From positions 45,061,216 through 45,125,215 of the forward strand of contig BTRK01000005.1 in assembly GCA_036245805.1 (NCBI GenBank): DNA of 64,000 nt, written 5' to 3'. Under the pieces are notes generated by a model that saw only the letters and a program-made list of their open reading frames with translations, had not been told where the DNA came from and ran no database searches. The position numbers were made by a program, and so were the translations under genes. Positions 23,545 through 35,790 of the stretch are shown one piece after another (the first letter of the stretch is position 1; each line of letters opens with the position of its first letter). The stretch is from Pristionchus mayeri. Taxonomy: Eukaryota; Nematoda; Chromadorea; Rhabditida; Neodiplogasteridae.

Positions 23545-25068
23545 TTAAAACGCGTTATCCGTAAGAACGCAGTGAACGGGTGAGATAGTGGCACAACTCC
23601 GGCAAAATGATCGTCCGGGGCTCAAACTTTCAGAATATGGCCACTAGGGACAACTAATCTTTCAAACAGGAGCAGAAGCCAAAATATCGATTTTGACCTA
23701 CAAAAATCGATAATTTCAAATTTTAGATTTCGACGTCGTGTTATACATCATTCGAAAGAGCGTGAAAAGTGATATTTAAATCTAGGTTTTGACACAATTT
23801 GGTCAAGAAGATCGCGCAAAAAAATGTAAAAGTATGAAAAAATTCGCCATTTAACTCAAATTTGGTGCCATCTACCCATCTTAAATGCACAACTTCATCC
23901 CAGTTTTGACACATATTATGTGAAATTCATCGTAGAAACCGAATATGTTCTGAAGCCGGCAAATATTCGGTGCCCAAGAACCGAAAAGATATTCCGTATG
24001 GAGCGTACTCCACCCAAAATTTCGTTTCAAATTAACTTTTTCTTAGTTTTTAAGAAGTGTTTGCATATTTTCGTCGAAATATTGTCTTTACCAACATGTT
24101 GGAACATAATGCGACACATCTCGCCTCTTTATGATTTGAATAAAAAATTTCGATTTCCAGACCCAAAAAATTTCGAGTTTTTGAAAAGTTTTGAAATCTT
24201 CGATTTAATAGTCTAGAATGAGTTTCGAGGACATTTTTAATTATTTTAGAGTGCATTAAGAGCAAATTGAGCACAAATACAACACTTTTTAAATTTTGTA
24301 TTTTCAATGCTTTCCAGACAGGGGTAATTTTGAAAAAATTCAAAAATTGTAAAAAATATCTTCTGATTTTTACATTAGAATGAAGGGATACAGGCTCAAA
24401 CATCAATTATAAGTCAAAATTGCAATGGTTTCAAAACTTTTCAAAAAATCGAAAATTTTTGGGTCTGGAAATCGAAATTTTTTATTCAAATCATAAAGAG
24501 GCGAGATGTGTCCCATTATGTTCCAACATGTTGGTAAAGACAATATTTCGACGAAAATGTGCAAATACTTCTTAAAAACTAAGAAAAAGTTAATTTGAAA
24601 CGAAATTTTGGGTGGAGTACGCTCCATACGGACTATATTTTCGGTTCTTGGGCACCGAATATTTGCCGGTTTCAGAACACATTCGGTTTCTACGATGAAT
24701 TTCACATAATATATGTCAAATCTGGGATGAAGTTGGGTATTTAAGATGGGTAGCTGGCACCAAGTTTGAGTAAAATGGCGATTTTTTTCACACTTTTACA
24801 TTTTTGCGCGATCTTCTTGACCAAATTGTGTGAAAACATAGAATTAAATATAACTTTTCACGCTCTTTCTAATGATGTATAACACGAGGTCCAATTCGCA
24901 AGTTTGAAATTATCGATTTTTGTAGATCAAAATTGAAATTTCGGCTCCTACTTCCGGTGGAAAGATTAGTTGCCCCTAGGGATCTTATTCTGAAAGTTTG
25001 AGCCCCCGGCGATCATTTTGCCGGAGTTGTGCCACCCCACCTGCAGTCTTACAGATAATGCGTTTTAA
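23545..25068. mobile_element. Foldback, 1.52 kb, abutting the ET-like gene 2 promoter
   Basis: The ends are TTAAAACGCGTTATCCGTAA and its near complement at 25048-25068. The arms are about 700 bp long. Mirror open frames at about 23920-24216 (plus) and 24403-24705 (minus) encode the same sequence (MKFIVETE.VLKPANIRCPR), which is just the two arms read outward. The centre is near 24310. The right end lies only 85 bp before the TATA box of the next gene. Confidence 0.9.
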
Positions 25069-25153
25069 GGATCTAAAGATATTTTTGTTGCTTTCAAGCA
25101 TTTTGTTATCTCTCAAGGACGCAGAAGCACCTCTCAAATCACCGTGGTTGGCG

Positions 25154-25160
25154 TATAAAA
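25154..25160 (+). promoter_or_regulatory. TATA box, ET-like gene 2
   Basis: TATAAAA lies 43 nt before the ATG. The following purine-rich leader and GATCAT motif align with gene 1. Confidence 0.55.
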
Positions 25161-25196
25161 AAGAAGAGAAGAAGGGGGAAGATCATTCTGCCCCCA

Positions 25197-28100
25197 ATGC
25201 ATCTTCTCCTGCTTTTCTCCTGCTTTGGGCTCGCCCTCGCCACTCAGAACATGTGCGATAAGAAGTACAGGGACGGGGAGATTTACGTAAGTCTTTTCAT
25301 TATCCTGCAATGATCTGACTCTCTTCGGTTTGAACGCTCTCTCATCGGTCAGATATACGAGAGAGCGTGCAAACTGAAGAGAGTCAGACGATTGCTCTCG
25401 ATCCCCTACCTCAACCTTATTTCAACTTATTTCAAGCTACCATCACTGTACTAAATCTTCCGTAGCGCAATAGCTTAGAGTAATTTCCTTAACTTTAATC
25501 AATAATATCATTTAAGCCTTTAATCATTTAGTCAACCCTTACTCTTGCTAACTCACATAATTCAGAATGAGGGCAACTTCGTGAAGCAATGCAAGGCAGA
25601 CGACTATTCTTCCACCACTAAAGTCATCGGTTGTATAGCTCCCTCGGGAAAGCATTTTCCCATGGATAATCAAATCACAGAGGTGAGTCCTTATGCTCAA
25701 CTCCAGGATTCTAGAGACGGCGAAGAAATACTTTGGATGGTAGCTTGTATAATATGTTGAGACATGCTCCGCTTTATATTTTAGTATACTAAAGATATAC
25801 TAAAAGTTGTTGCTTATAATCGGTTCCGCTGAACGCTGGTCTGAAGTAGGGTTGGCAGTACGAGACAAGGTAGCGACTTCCATCTTGTATTGCGAAATCA
25901 GGCGCGAGTCTACTCTGTCCATTATTATCAACCCTAAATTTAAAAAAAAATCTTCATAAAAAACAGTACCGCAATGCACTCCCCGAAGGATGTGTGTCCC
26001 TCATACGGGAATACCTTTAACTTTAACCTTACTCTTTCCAGGCTGGCATTGTCTACTCGTGCATCAATGATGGAGAAAGAGGAGCTAAGATCTCAGCCGT
26101 CCCCTCTCGCTTGCCACCAATCGAGCCGAAGGAAAACCTCAAGTGTGCGGACAAGTACGATAACGGAGAGAAATTCGTTGGTTGTTCATCTTTGTGAAAT
26201 CTCTACTTAAAGCGCGTTGAATAGGTTCTCTCATCGGATCTTCTAAAGCAACTTCTTTCTGTCCTATTTTCCAGTTCATTCTTACAGCAATCAGCAACGT
26301 TTCTGTTTGTCACCAATCTCCCTCCATTGCAAATATACTATGTTTTGTCAAGGAAATTATAGTTATCGATGCTGTATTCTTCAGAATGAGAACTCCTTCG
26401 TAAAGGAGTGCTCATCCACTCCCTACTCCTGGACCATCAAAATCGTCGCATGTCTCACTCCCTCGGACAAGGAAATTACGCTCGGAGGAAAGACCGAAGA
26501 GGTGCTTCAACATTGAACTATATTCAATTCAATTCAATTCAATTATTTATTCCGTTCATGTGGGAATATTCAAGATGTCATTGTGGAATGGTGTCGAAAA
26601 ACGGAGGTCCGTCGATGTGGTCGAATCGGGTTTGCTTGCAGCAAGGGTATAGAAGGGAAGGGGTGGGTTCTCATTGATGTAGCCAATTATGGATAACGGA
26701 TTTGGGAAATGATAGAGGGGGCTGTGAGGAGATGAGAGAACGGAAGGAATTATGTGGGAGAACAACAAAATCTGTGGTAAGAGAATTCCAAAAGGAAATG
26801 GATCTAGATACGAGTGTGGAATACGACTTCGGAGGGATAAAGGGTAAGGTTATTCGAAGAGGGTGACCATTACGGAGAGGGCGGGTGAGAGGGGCAGGGA
26901 TAAGAAGAGAAGAAAAGTCAAGTAAATAGCGACTGTGTAGAATGGAATGAAGGAACACAATATCGGTTACGATTCTACGGCTTTCAAGAGTTGTTAATTC
27001 AAGAAATTGCATTCGTTCAAAATAAGGTACATGAGGAAGAACGCACCGGGAGTAAAGCCTACGAGAGAAGTCACGTTGTACTTTTTCTAGTTCCTTAGTC
27101 AATTCGACAGAATGGGATGGGTTCCAAATAACTGAACAATATTCAAGGTTAGGAAGAACAAATGTTGTATAGGCTTTCTTGTAAATGGTGGGGCATTTAC
27201 TATGAAATGACTTAAACATGAGGTTAATTTTGGAGCGGGCCTTAGCAACAATCTTTTGTATGTGATAAGAGAAAGAGAGATTGGGGGAGAAATGGACACC
27301 TAAGTCTTTAACGATTACTTTTGTTACATTCTTCTCTTTTACAGTGGGCTCATTGAGGAGAACCCCATTAATAAAGTACGATCTACGGGGATTATGCAAG
27401 CCGAAATGTACAATATGATATTTGGTCTCAGAGATACCTAAATTCCATTGAGAGGACCAAGAGGAGACCGAGTCTAATGCATTTTGAAGATCGTCAGAAT
27501 ATTTGGGCACTTCAGCATACAATTTGAGGTCATCTGCATACACGGAATAGTGAATGGTCATTGGGAATTGGGAACTAATATCATTAATGAATAGAATGAA
27601 GAGGAGAGGGCCTAAGCAGGATCCCTGCGGAACTCCCGATCTCATAAGGAGAGGGGGAGAAATAGATGAGTCTATAAAAACGGATTGGGTTCTGTTGGAA
27701 AGGTAGGAATGAAACCACGATACAAGGTGGTCAGAGATGCCTAACTGGGACAATTTGAATAACAATAGCCTATGGTCTATGCTATCGAACGCTTTCTTAA
27801 AATCAATATACACAGTATCAAATGGGGAACCATTTTTAGAGATTCTAAGATAATGGGAAAAGGTTTCAGCAAGATTCGAGGAGGTGGATCTACTATTACG
27901 AAATCCTGATTGTCGTGGATCAAAGAGGTTATTTACATCTAGAAAAGTGGTGATCTTCTCGATAAGTATTTTCTCAAAAACTTTGCATACAGAGGAAGTG
28001 AGCGAGATAGGCCGAAAGTCTGATATGGAGTTACTGGTTTTCTTTGGAATGGGTTTGACCAAAGCTTGTTTCCATAAGATAGGGACATCGCAGGTAAGAA

Positions 28101-31100
28101 GGGACTTATTATATTAGAAAGGAGGGATAATTTGCATTTAGAAAGGACGATGCTGGGAATATTATCAGGAGTAATATTAACTTTAGGTGATAGACTACGA
28201 AATGCACATAAAATATCTAGGTGGGAAATAGCTGGGAGGTCAAACGTAAGAGATGGTGTAAGGAGCGGGAGAGGACAATTCATTGGGTGGGAGAAAACAG
28301 AAGAGAAAAACTGAGAAAAGGCAACACACTTATCATCATTAGTAAGAAGAGTAGTACCAGAATTATCTATTATCGCGGAGGGAGTAAGTTTAGGGGAGCT
28401 CAGTTTACCATTACAAAATTGATAAAAGGATTTGGAATTCGAAGAGGCTACGATTTTACTCTCTATGTAACAATGAAAACGATTAAGCGCAGACTTGAAA
28501 CGATTATGCATTCGAATTGATGCTACACTGTTAGGAGCGATACGAGCTAAATTATGGCTTTTGCCATATAAAATCCTAACATTCTTGGGATATTTGGAGA
28601 GCTCAGAGGGCCTAGAGAGGGGGACGTAAGAATCAAGAAGGTCATTAATAAAATTGGTGAAATAAATGTAGGCATCATTCGCGTTCAAATCTCTAAGAGC
28701 AATGGTCCAATCGTGATAAAAAATGTTTTCATTGGGAATGCCAGTCAGCTAATCTGTACATTCTAGAGGGAGTGTACTGGCGTGGAGGAGGAGAAGGGAT
28801 ACGAAGGTCAAAATTTACACTAATATGGTCACTAAGCGGAATAGAAGGAGATACATTATGGATAATGTCATAATTACAGAACACCAAGTCTAGAAAGCTT
28901 AGACAACGGGTAGGAAAAGTAACATATTGATTAAAACGGTTGTCGGCCATAAAACTCAATAGGTCATTTTGAGTAGGAGATGAAAAGGCAAGCCAATTTA
29001 CTTGGGGTAGATTAAAATCACCTAAAATTATACACGGAAAACTGTCATTAGCGAGGAGGGATAAATAATTTACAAGAGAAGTAAGCGAAAGGGAGGGAGA
29101 GGATGGGGAGCGATAAATGGTAATTATCCTGATTTTGCGGTACGGAAGGTTGTTGGTAAAAGTCAGATACAAGTCTACAGTAATAGCTTCGATAAGTGGA
29201 CAGGAAAAGGAAGAGATTAAAGCGGGAGAGAGGGAGCTATGAACGATTAAGGCGACGCCACCGCCTCTGCCACTATCATCAGAAATCTCTCGATCATTGC
29301 GAAACACAAAATAGTCATGATAGCTATTGATTAATAAGGAATCATTATCGCTACTAGCGAGCCAAGTTTCAGAATATGAGAGAACGTGATATGTAAAAGA
29401 CGCGAGGAGAAACGAGAGAGATTGAGTCTTGCACCTAATCGATCGGCAATTTGCATAGAATAGAGAGACATTGGGAGAGGATGGGGAAGGAATAGATCGA
29501 TTGCGTGAGGAATCGGGGGAAGGTAGAGCACAAGAGGGAACGATAAATGGTAGCAAAAGAGAAGGACTAGAGAGGGATAAGAGAGGAGGGATACCCTTGC
29601 TGCTCCCGTCCTAGACTGGCTGCTTCTTGGTGGTGGCTCGGATGGTGACGTGGCTCGCCTTGGCGGGCGCAGAGGACGAGGCTGAAGTTGCACCAGCAGA
29701 GGAAGACGCATCATCTGGAGTGGAATCATCGGCAGGAGGGTTCTGGTCACGGGAGCCGCGCGGTGTTCCGTAATTGGGGGGAAGGGGTCTCGGGTTACGG
29801 TATGTGATTAGGGAGTAATCACGGACGCCATAGACGATCTGGCGACATTCGAGGTTTTTCTTCACTGCTTCCTTCCTCGCATCTCTCTCCAACTGCAGTT
29901 GATGAGGAGTGAGGTCACGACGAACGAATGATGAGGGAGAGACGAGGGGAGGAGGACGTCCTGCCTTCGAGCGGATGCCGGAGAGGAACGAGTCACGGAG
30001 AGCTTTCGACTCGAAAGCGATCTTCAGGGGACGGCTCTTGGGAGGGCGATCAGAGGGATGACGATGGAATTTCACTTTTCCCTCGCTGAAGGCCTTCTTG
30101 CACTCATCGGAACCAGAGTAGGTCACAAGATCAGAGACGATCTTCTGATCCTGCTCCTTTGATCCTTTGGAGGGCTCACTGGGCTCAACCGATCCGATGA
30201 CGACAGCTCTGCATTCTTTATCCTCGTACTCCGCCTTGTCCGAGACGGCCTTGGTCACTGCCTCGTAGACCTCACGAGCCACGTCTACTACAGGGGGAAG
30301 AGAGGTGAAAGCGGGGGAGGGAGGGGGAGCGGCAGCATTCTGCTTGAGAAAAGAGAGGATCTCCATCTGGACGACCATCATCTTATCAACCTTGGCACTG
30401 AGAGCATCAACACTAGCTTGGCTGGCTGGGCGAACGGAACGAGCCTCAGCGGGAAGACCAGGCTTGGGGGGAGCTTTGGGGGTATCATTAGTCATCGCGC
30501 AGGGAGGAGGGGCGAAGCGAATTGAAATGACCTACCACCTCAAGTGGGATACGACCACCTCCGTGCGTCGGCTTCCCACACTGCCGACTAGCGAAGACGA
30601 GGGGTAGAACACGTGGAGGAGAGGAGACGAGGGGAGGGGTCTATATTGTATATTGTCAATACATAGTCATACCGTATACTATCTGATGCAAGTCGAGTTC
30701 GAGAAAACTAGCCTTTGCTTTTATGGTTGCTTTTATGGCTCTAGGGAAAATTGGTGTTCTCCTGCGTTCGAACAGATAATGGAGCCAAGATCGATATTGA
30801 CCTGATCACGAAGGGTTGCGAGGATGGAAAGTACAAGAGCGGTAAGTAATATGGAACAAAAGCAATTTACAGAAACAAATCAGACTTAATAGTAAGTAAA
30901 GTTTCTCTCGGGACACATGCCCACTCGAAATCTCTTTTCAATTTTTTTAAGATGGAAGCCTGTAGGGGGTGGTCGAACTCTGCTTATATCAGCGATAGGA
31001 GTCGTATTCAGGCCAGACCTACCTCTCCTCAAACAAACGATTCCTGCTCAAGTGCGTCGACGACTACGGCAGTAACAATATTGTAAGTATCGCTTTAAAT

Positions 31101-32735
31101 TCCGCATGCCGCCGTTTTCGAGCAGATAATTAATGATTAGTCGTTTGTTGCGTTCTGTATGGGATGATCATTTAGTTCCACACAATCTCGTCGCATCCTA
31201 TGAGAGAGACGTGGTAGTAAAATTTAGGGTTGATCACTTCACTGCAGCTTGCCTGCATGACGGATTCCGACAAGGAGGTCAAGGTGGGCGCGGAACTCAT
31301 CGAGGGAGATTACAAGTACAAGTAGGTATTTCAATTGTCAGTTGAAAGTAGCATCCCTTAGACTCCGTAGATATCGTTTTGGGGCTTGCGCTCTATTCCA
31401 GACGGGTTCTAATTGAAGCTCTCAGGTGCATCAATGAGGAGAATGGATCCGTCAGTTACCGTAAAGAGCCCATCGGAGGCGCGAGTGCTGCAGCGCAGAA
31501 GGGATGTGGGCAGTTCGCCGTCGGTGAGTCGGTTATGATTGATCATTGAACTATTACATGAACTATTACATCGTTGATCATCGTTGAACTTCTTTCTGGA
31601 TACGATACTAGATCAAGAACCGTCGGATTAGAACCAAAAAGTATCCTTCTCCAATATTTCACAATAAAGGTAAATGTAAAGGTGCAGCCACGTCAAGCGA
31701 TTTTACAGTCGTGAACGACTACGCTAGGTGGTGTAGTGCGGTGCGGCCGACTACTGCTAGGAATACGTAACCCTGCTGTCCAAAGTGCTTCTAGGGAACG
31801 TTACCTTTCGCGACCGAGGTCACTGCCAATTTACCGACCCCGGAGGGATAGAGGGCTTGGTCTGCCCAGGCGAGTGATCGAACTCGGGACCCTTGTATGA
31901 CGAGCGGCGCCTCACACCACTGCGCCACCCACTCCATATTTTCGTATTTATTTACATATTTATTTACGCCATACGGCTACAGTTTCGCAATATTTCACAA
32001 TAGGTTCGGACAATGAAGAGCATGACTTGGTAAAAACAAGCAATAGTGCTTGTTTACAGAAGAATAGTACTTTTTTTACAAATCTTGTGGATTCTCCTCC
32101 GATACAGCACCCTATCTACAATATATTAAACACTGGAGACTAGAACATTTTTCCTCACGCGATATTGTACCATATCTACAACAAATATCCAATCCAGGAG
32201 ATTACATTCTTTCCAAGGATAAGAAGTTCAAGTTCACGTGCATCGCTGATGGAAAGATTGAATTCGTGAGTTCTTTAGAGTTCCAACTTAGGTCCGATCT
32301 AATATTTTGCAAGCTTTCAATAGGTTGCGAGATATCTCTCGCAACCTATTGAATAATGAAGAAACCGCCAGTTTCTCGGAAATTTGAAATTTGAACTTTG
32401 GTCTTTGTATTTCTCTTTCAGACGGCGTGCATCGTCGAGGGAGGAGAAATGAAGGCGAACACGAAACAAACTATCGGAAAGTTCAGCTACGAGTAAGTAG
32501 GATTCGAAAATCGTGTCACTATGTATTAATTTTGCACATTTTCTCGGGAGCTAGCGTGGATAATTAGCAAAAGAAGAAGAAAAATGAGGAAATTATCTTC
32601 CGTAACAGATTAAAAGGAAAAAAAAACAGTTTAAGGCGGGAGCCCATTGGAACAAATTTTGATCTGCCTAACTTCAGTTGTAAATCAACTGCCAACGGAG
32701 GAGCATCCGTCGTTAGAAGATACATCATGGAGTAA
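25197..32735 (+). CDS. Secreted ET-module-like cysteine-rich protein 2
   Basis: Eleven exons: 25197-25286, 25566-25682, 26042-26176, 26385-26501, 30745-30841, 31012-31082, 31248-31321, 31426-31523, 32198-32265, 32422-32492 and 32678-32735. Together they encode 331 residues with every phase conserved relative to gene 1. The signal peptide is MHLLLLFSCFGLALA, followed by four cysteine-rich modules and the ending VVRRYIME. The gene is 7.5 kb because a 4.1-kb antisense LINE fills intron 4 (26502-30744); a P2 hairpin is in intron 1 and a tRNA-type SINE in intron 8. The reading frame is intact despite these insertions, so the gene is probably functional if the LINE intron is spliced. The exon 4 donor (GTGCTT) and exon 3 donor (GTTGGT) are weak. 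Confidence 0.83.
25307..25397. mobile_element. P2 hairpin MITE in ET-like gene 2 intron 1
   Basis: A palindrome from GCAATGATCTGAC to GTCAGACGATTGCTC, with the CTCTCTTCRGTTTG stem and a GGTCAGA loop. It starts only about 20 nt after the exon 1 donor. Confidence 0.85.
26671..29556 (-). pseudogene. LINE ORF2, endonuclease/reverse transcriptase, two frameshifts
   Basis: On the minus strand an endonuclease segment (29556-28729) shows ANCRSIR, SETWL, RGGGVALIV and DFNLPQ. A linker segment lies at 28688-27939, and a reverse transcriptase segment at 28062-26671 shows FRPISL, YIDFKKAFDSIDH, GVPQGSCLGPLLF and the active-site YADD. These blocks indicate a CR1/Jockey-like clade. Frame comparison shows one frameshift between endonuclease and linker (about 28690-28730) and a second within about 27940-28060, so a full product is not encoded. 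Each segment is otherwise long and open, suggesting recent inactivation. ORF2 starts 52 nt after the ORF1 stop. Confidence 0.88.
29611..30495 (-). CDS. LINE ORF1 protein
   Basis: An intact 294-residue frame upstream of ORF2 in the same element. The N-terminus is Pro/Ala-rich, followed by a short heptad-like stretch (VDALSAKVDKMMVV) compatible with a coiled coil. A basic middle and a Ser/Ala-rich tail follow. ORF1 proteins of this class bind element RNA. I see no zinc knuckle and no clear RRM signature. The ATG at 30495 is the first in frame after the element start. Confidence 0.75.
   Translation of the reverse strand: MTNDTPKAPPKPGLPAEARSVRPASQASVDALSAKVDKMMVVQMEILSFLKQNAAAPPPSPAFTSLPPVVDVAREVYEAVTKAVSDKAEYEDKECRAVVIGSVEPSEPSKGSKEQDQKIVSDLVTYSGSDECKKAFSEGKVKFHRHPSDRPPKSRPLKIAFESKALRDSFLSGIRSKAGRPPPLVSPSSFVRRDLTPHQLQLERDARKEAVKKNLECRQIVYGVRDYSLITYRNPRPLPPNYGTPRGSRDQNPPADDSTPDDASSSAGATSASSSAPAKASHVTIRATTKKQPV
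31680..31935 (-). mobile_element. tRNA-derived SINE in ET-like gene 2 intron 8
   Basis: On the minus strand the head contains a polymerase III A box TGGCGCAGTGG (complement near 31918-31928) and a B-box-like GAGTTCGATCA (near 31880-31890) at tRNA-like spacing. A body of about 200 bp without coding potential follows. The 3' limit near 31680 is approximate. A second copy of this type is at 50751-51040. Confidence 0.78.
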
Positions 32736-32915
32736 TTTTGCAAACACTGCTCATCATAATCTAATTGTAATTATTCTGAACTGATAAATGTAACTATTCA
32801 ATGAGCCCGTTACTACGAAATGTGCATGTTCAAATTTGGAGAGAGTCAAACAGAACGAAAATACAGTAAGACTGAAAAAGCTGAATGAACTGAAAAGAGC
32901 AAGGACCTGACTCCA

Positions 32916-33911
32916 TAGTTGCCCACGCCGCTGCCTCGGCAGGGGGGTGGGCAGAAAAAACCATGACCCTGGGTTCATGGGTGGCAGGGGGTGGGCAGGA
33001 TATTGCCCACCCCCCTGCCACACATGAACCCCGGGTCATGGTCAAAAAATCGATGGTAGGTCAGGGGTAGGTCAAGACCCTGATTACCGCGAACTGTTTT
33101 TTTTCAACATTTGAAAATACCGTACCCTAATTAAAAAATCAAAGTACCGTACCCAATCGATAGTACAGTACCACCAGATATCATATCCCATTACCGTAAC
33201 ACCGACTATCGCGAACTAACTTTATTTGTAATAAGTCCTGGTGCCGTGCCCAATCGATCTGGTACCGTGCCCGATCGATAGTACAGTACCCAACTGACTA
33301 CCGTAACCCAGTTCCGTGGGTCAGATCTAGTTCCTTGGGTCAACCATTTTTCTAAAAATCCAAAATCATTTTCTAAAAATCCTAAATCGATTATAGCATG
33401 GCTCTACACTAATTAGATTTACGGTAGGATGCTTCAATTTTTTATTATCGATTTAGGATTTTAGAAAAATGTTTGACCCAAGGAACTAGATCTGACCCAA
33501 GGAACTGGGTTACGGTAGTAAGTTGGATACTGTATAATCGATCGTTCACGACATCAGACCGATTGTGCACGTTACCAGGACATCTTGAAAATAAAGTTAG
33601 TTCGCGATAGTCGGGGTTACGGAAGTGGGATACGGTATATGGTGGTACTGTACTATCGATCGGTTACGGTACTTTGACTTTTTAATTAGGGTACGGTATT
33701 TTCAATTTTTGAAAAAATCAGTTTACGGTAATCGGGGTTACGGTAGCTATATACGGTATCAGTAAGTACTGTACTATCGATTGGTACAGTACTTAGTCTT
33801 GACCTACTCATGGCCTACCATTGATTTTTTGACCATGACCCCGGGTTCATGGTAGGACTGGGGTGAGCAAAAGACCATGACCCGGGGTTCATGGGTGGCA
33901 GGGGGGTGGGC
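32916..33911. mobile_element. Foldback with repeated TACCGTAACCC motifs
   Basis: A large imperfect inverted repeat in the 3' flank of ET-like gene 2. GACCATGACCC/GGGTTCATGG blocks occur at both ends (33003-33060 against 33820-33911). Many forward TACCGTAACCC and reverse GGGTTACGGTA motifs line the arms, and the centre is near 33420. The same motifs build the foldback at 43295-43736 in the chemoreceptor gene, so both are one family. The first outer blocks (32916-33000) are an extra copy of one end. Confidence 0.82.
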
Positions 33912-33936
33912 AAGCCGCGCTAGCTCTGGGCAACTA

Positions 33937-35414
33937 CAGTCGCGCCAGAAAGTGAGTAGACGATTTTTATTTTTTATATTGCTGAAGCTTTTATTTTTTA
34001 TATTGCTGAAACTTTTGCTGAAGCTCATTTTACAATTTAGATGTTGTGGTACTATACACCAAATCCATCGAGGAATACGATGCGAGTATTGAGTCATCAC
34101 GTGCTTCATAACTGATTGCGTAGTGATGACGCAATCGAATTTCACTTTTTCAAACAGGCGTTATTCTTACACAGATTTTTTACAGCTTGCCAAACTTTCT
34201 GACGCTAGAGGTAGGACCGAGGCCTATCCAGAATATTAATTTGAAGTTGCTGTTCGGTCGCACATTGGCTGCAGCCTTGCTGCAAAATCGATGTCGAAAA
34301 TTCAGATCTCGGCTTCTAGACAACCTAGAGACTCGTTTAAGGCACCAACATTATTGCCGTCTTGAGTCCATATGATCCTGAGAATATAAAAACAATATCT
34401 TGAAATTTGCCCTGAGGGCATGAAAAAATCACTTTTTCACATGACCACTTTTTGGAGATTCATAACTATGCACGAACTGAATATTAAAATCTGGTTTTTG
34501 CTTAGTCATGTTTAAAATGTTTTATTTATATGATTCCCAACTTTTTAGAGCGTTTTGATATCTTTTCTATCCGCGGCGATCGTTTTGCGGAGGCACTTTC
34601 AAGTCCCGGACTCGCTATTTTCGTCTGCACTCTCTCTCCAACTTTGCCCAAAGTTATTAAAACATTACAAAAAGCTGGAATTCAGTTCTTCAGAACGTGT
34701 TGGACATGTACACACAATAACAAAAGTTTTCCTTAACTTTCTCTCAAACTTGTTTTCGAAGGGCCATGCAATCAGGACCATTGTGCACCTCCGAAAAACG
34801 ATCGCCGCGAACCGGAACGCTATTTAAACACTCTAAAAAGTTGGAAATCACATATATATAATATTTTGAACACGACTAAGCAAAAACCAGATTTTTAAAT
34901 ACATTTCCCGAAAAGTTATGAATGTCCAAAAAATGGTTATACAAAAAAGTGATTTGTTCATGCCCTGAGGGCAAATTGATAGGTTTTGTTTTCATATTCT
35001 CAGAATGAACTTTACTCACGATGCCGATCATTTTGACGGTTTGAACAGATCTCTAGCTTGCCTAGAAGCTGAGCTATTAATTTTCGATATCGATATTGCA
35101 GCAAGGCTGCAGCCAATATGCGACCGAGCAGCAACTTCAAATTTATATTCTGGATAGGCCTCGGTCCTATCTCCAACGTCAGAAAGTTTGGCAAGCTGGA
35201 AAAAATCTGTGTAAGAATAACGCCTGTTTGAAAAAGTGAAATTCGATTGCGTCATCACTACGCAATCAGTTATGAAGCATGTGATGATGCAATACTCGCA
35301 TCGTATTCCTCGATGGATTTGGTGTATAGTACCACAACATCTAAATTGCAAAATGAGCTACAGCAAAAGTTGTATCAAAAATGAAAATCGTCTACTCACT
35401 TTCTGGCGCGACTG
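33937..35414. mobile_element. Tc1-like foldback element, 1.48 kb
   Basis: The terminal inverted repeat starts CAGTCGCGCCAGAAAGTGAG and is flanked by TA at 33935-33936 and 35415-35416, the hallmark target of Tc1/mariner transposition. Arms of 500-600 bp carry mirror frames (MPNFLTLE.GPRPIQ at 34187 plus and 35194 minus). No transposase is encoded. A sequence like one terminus (CAGTCGCGCCGGAAAGT) recurs near 59039. Confidence 0.9.
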
Positions 35415-35416
35415 TA

Positions 35417-35479
35417 TGCCTGACTCTCTTCAGTTTGCCGGTCAGAGAGACGAGAGAGCGTGCAAACTGAAGATTGCTC
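35417..35479. mobile_element. P2 hairpin MITE, internally deleted
   Basis: CTGACTCTCTTCAGTTTG and its complement GCAAACTGAAGATTGCTC surround a GGTCAGAGAGACGAG loop. One arm is shortened. It directly abuts the TA of the preceding foldback. Confidence 0.7.
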
Positions 35480-35790
35480 ACTGAAAAACAATGATCTGCT
35501 CGAGTGCTTTCGTCGTGAAAGGCACGGGAAGAAGATTTCATTACACGGATAAAAATATCACAATCATGAAATTATCTAGAACTGATGTGTGTATCACGTG
35601 TTCCACGAGTCAGTGGATGTGTGCGGGAACATTTTTAAAAAAGTTGTGCCAGATTCGACTCATATTTTAGTGTTAGAATACACCAGACGTAAGATTTCGA
35701 TAAATATGGTTCATTGGTCCCAGAGCCGGCTTTTAGGAATTTTCCGGTTTTGCAGCCGGTTATGATGTATCTCAGCTCCCAGATGAGCTA
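35480..35790. other. Short intergenic stretch, nothing seen
   Basis: Unique-looking sequence between the hairpin and the mariner; no gene or repeat is recognised. Confidence 0.45.

Larger units (their letters stand above)
26525..30640 (-). mobile_element. CR1/Jockey-type LINE inserted antisense in ET-like gene 2 intron 4
   Basis: A 4.1-kb minus-strand element. Its 3' end is a pentanucleotide tail, (ATTGA)n on the minus strand, at 26525-26550. A 7-bp direct repeat CTATATT flanks it at 26518-26524 and 30641-30647 and is the likely target duplication. It carries an ORF1 and an endonuclease-reverse transcriptase ORF2. The paralogous intron in the other two ET-like genes is only 62-179 nt long, so the insertion is specific to this copy. 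Confidence 0.9.

Noticed and set aside
23920..24705. Two roughly 100-residue proteins, MKFIVETE.VLKPANIRCPR
   Set aside because: They are mirror images of each other in the arms of a foldback and begin at the same relative site. There is no independent evidence of coding.
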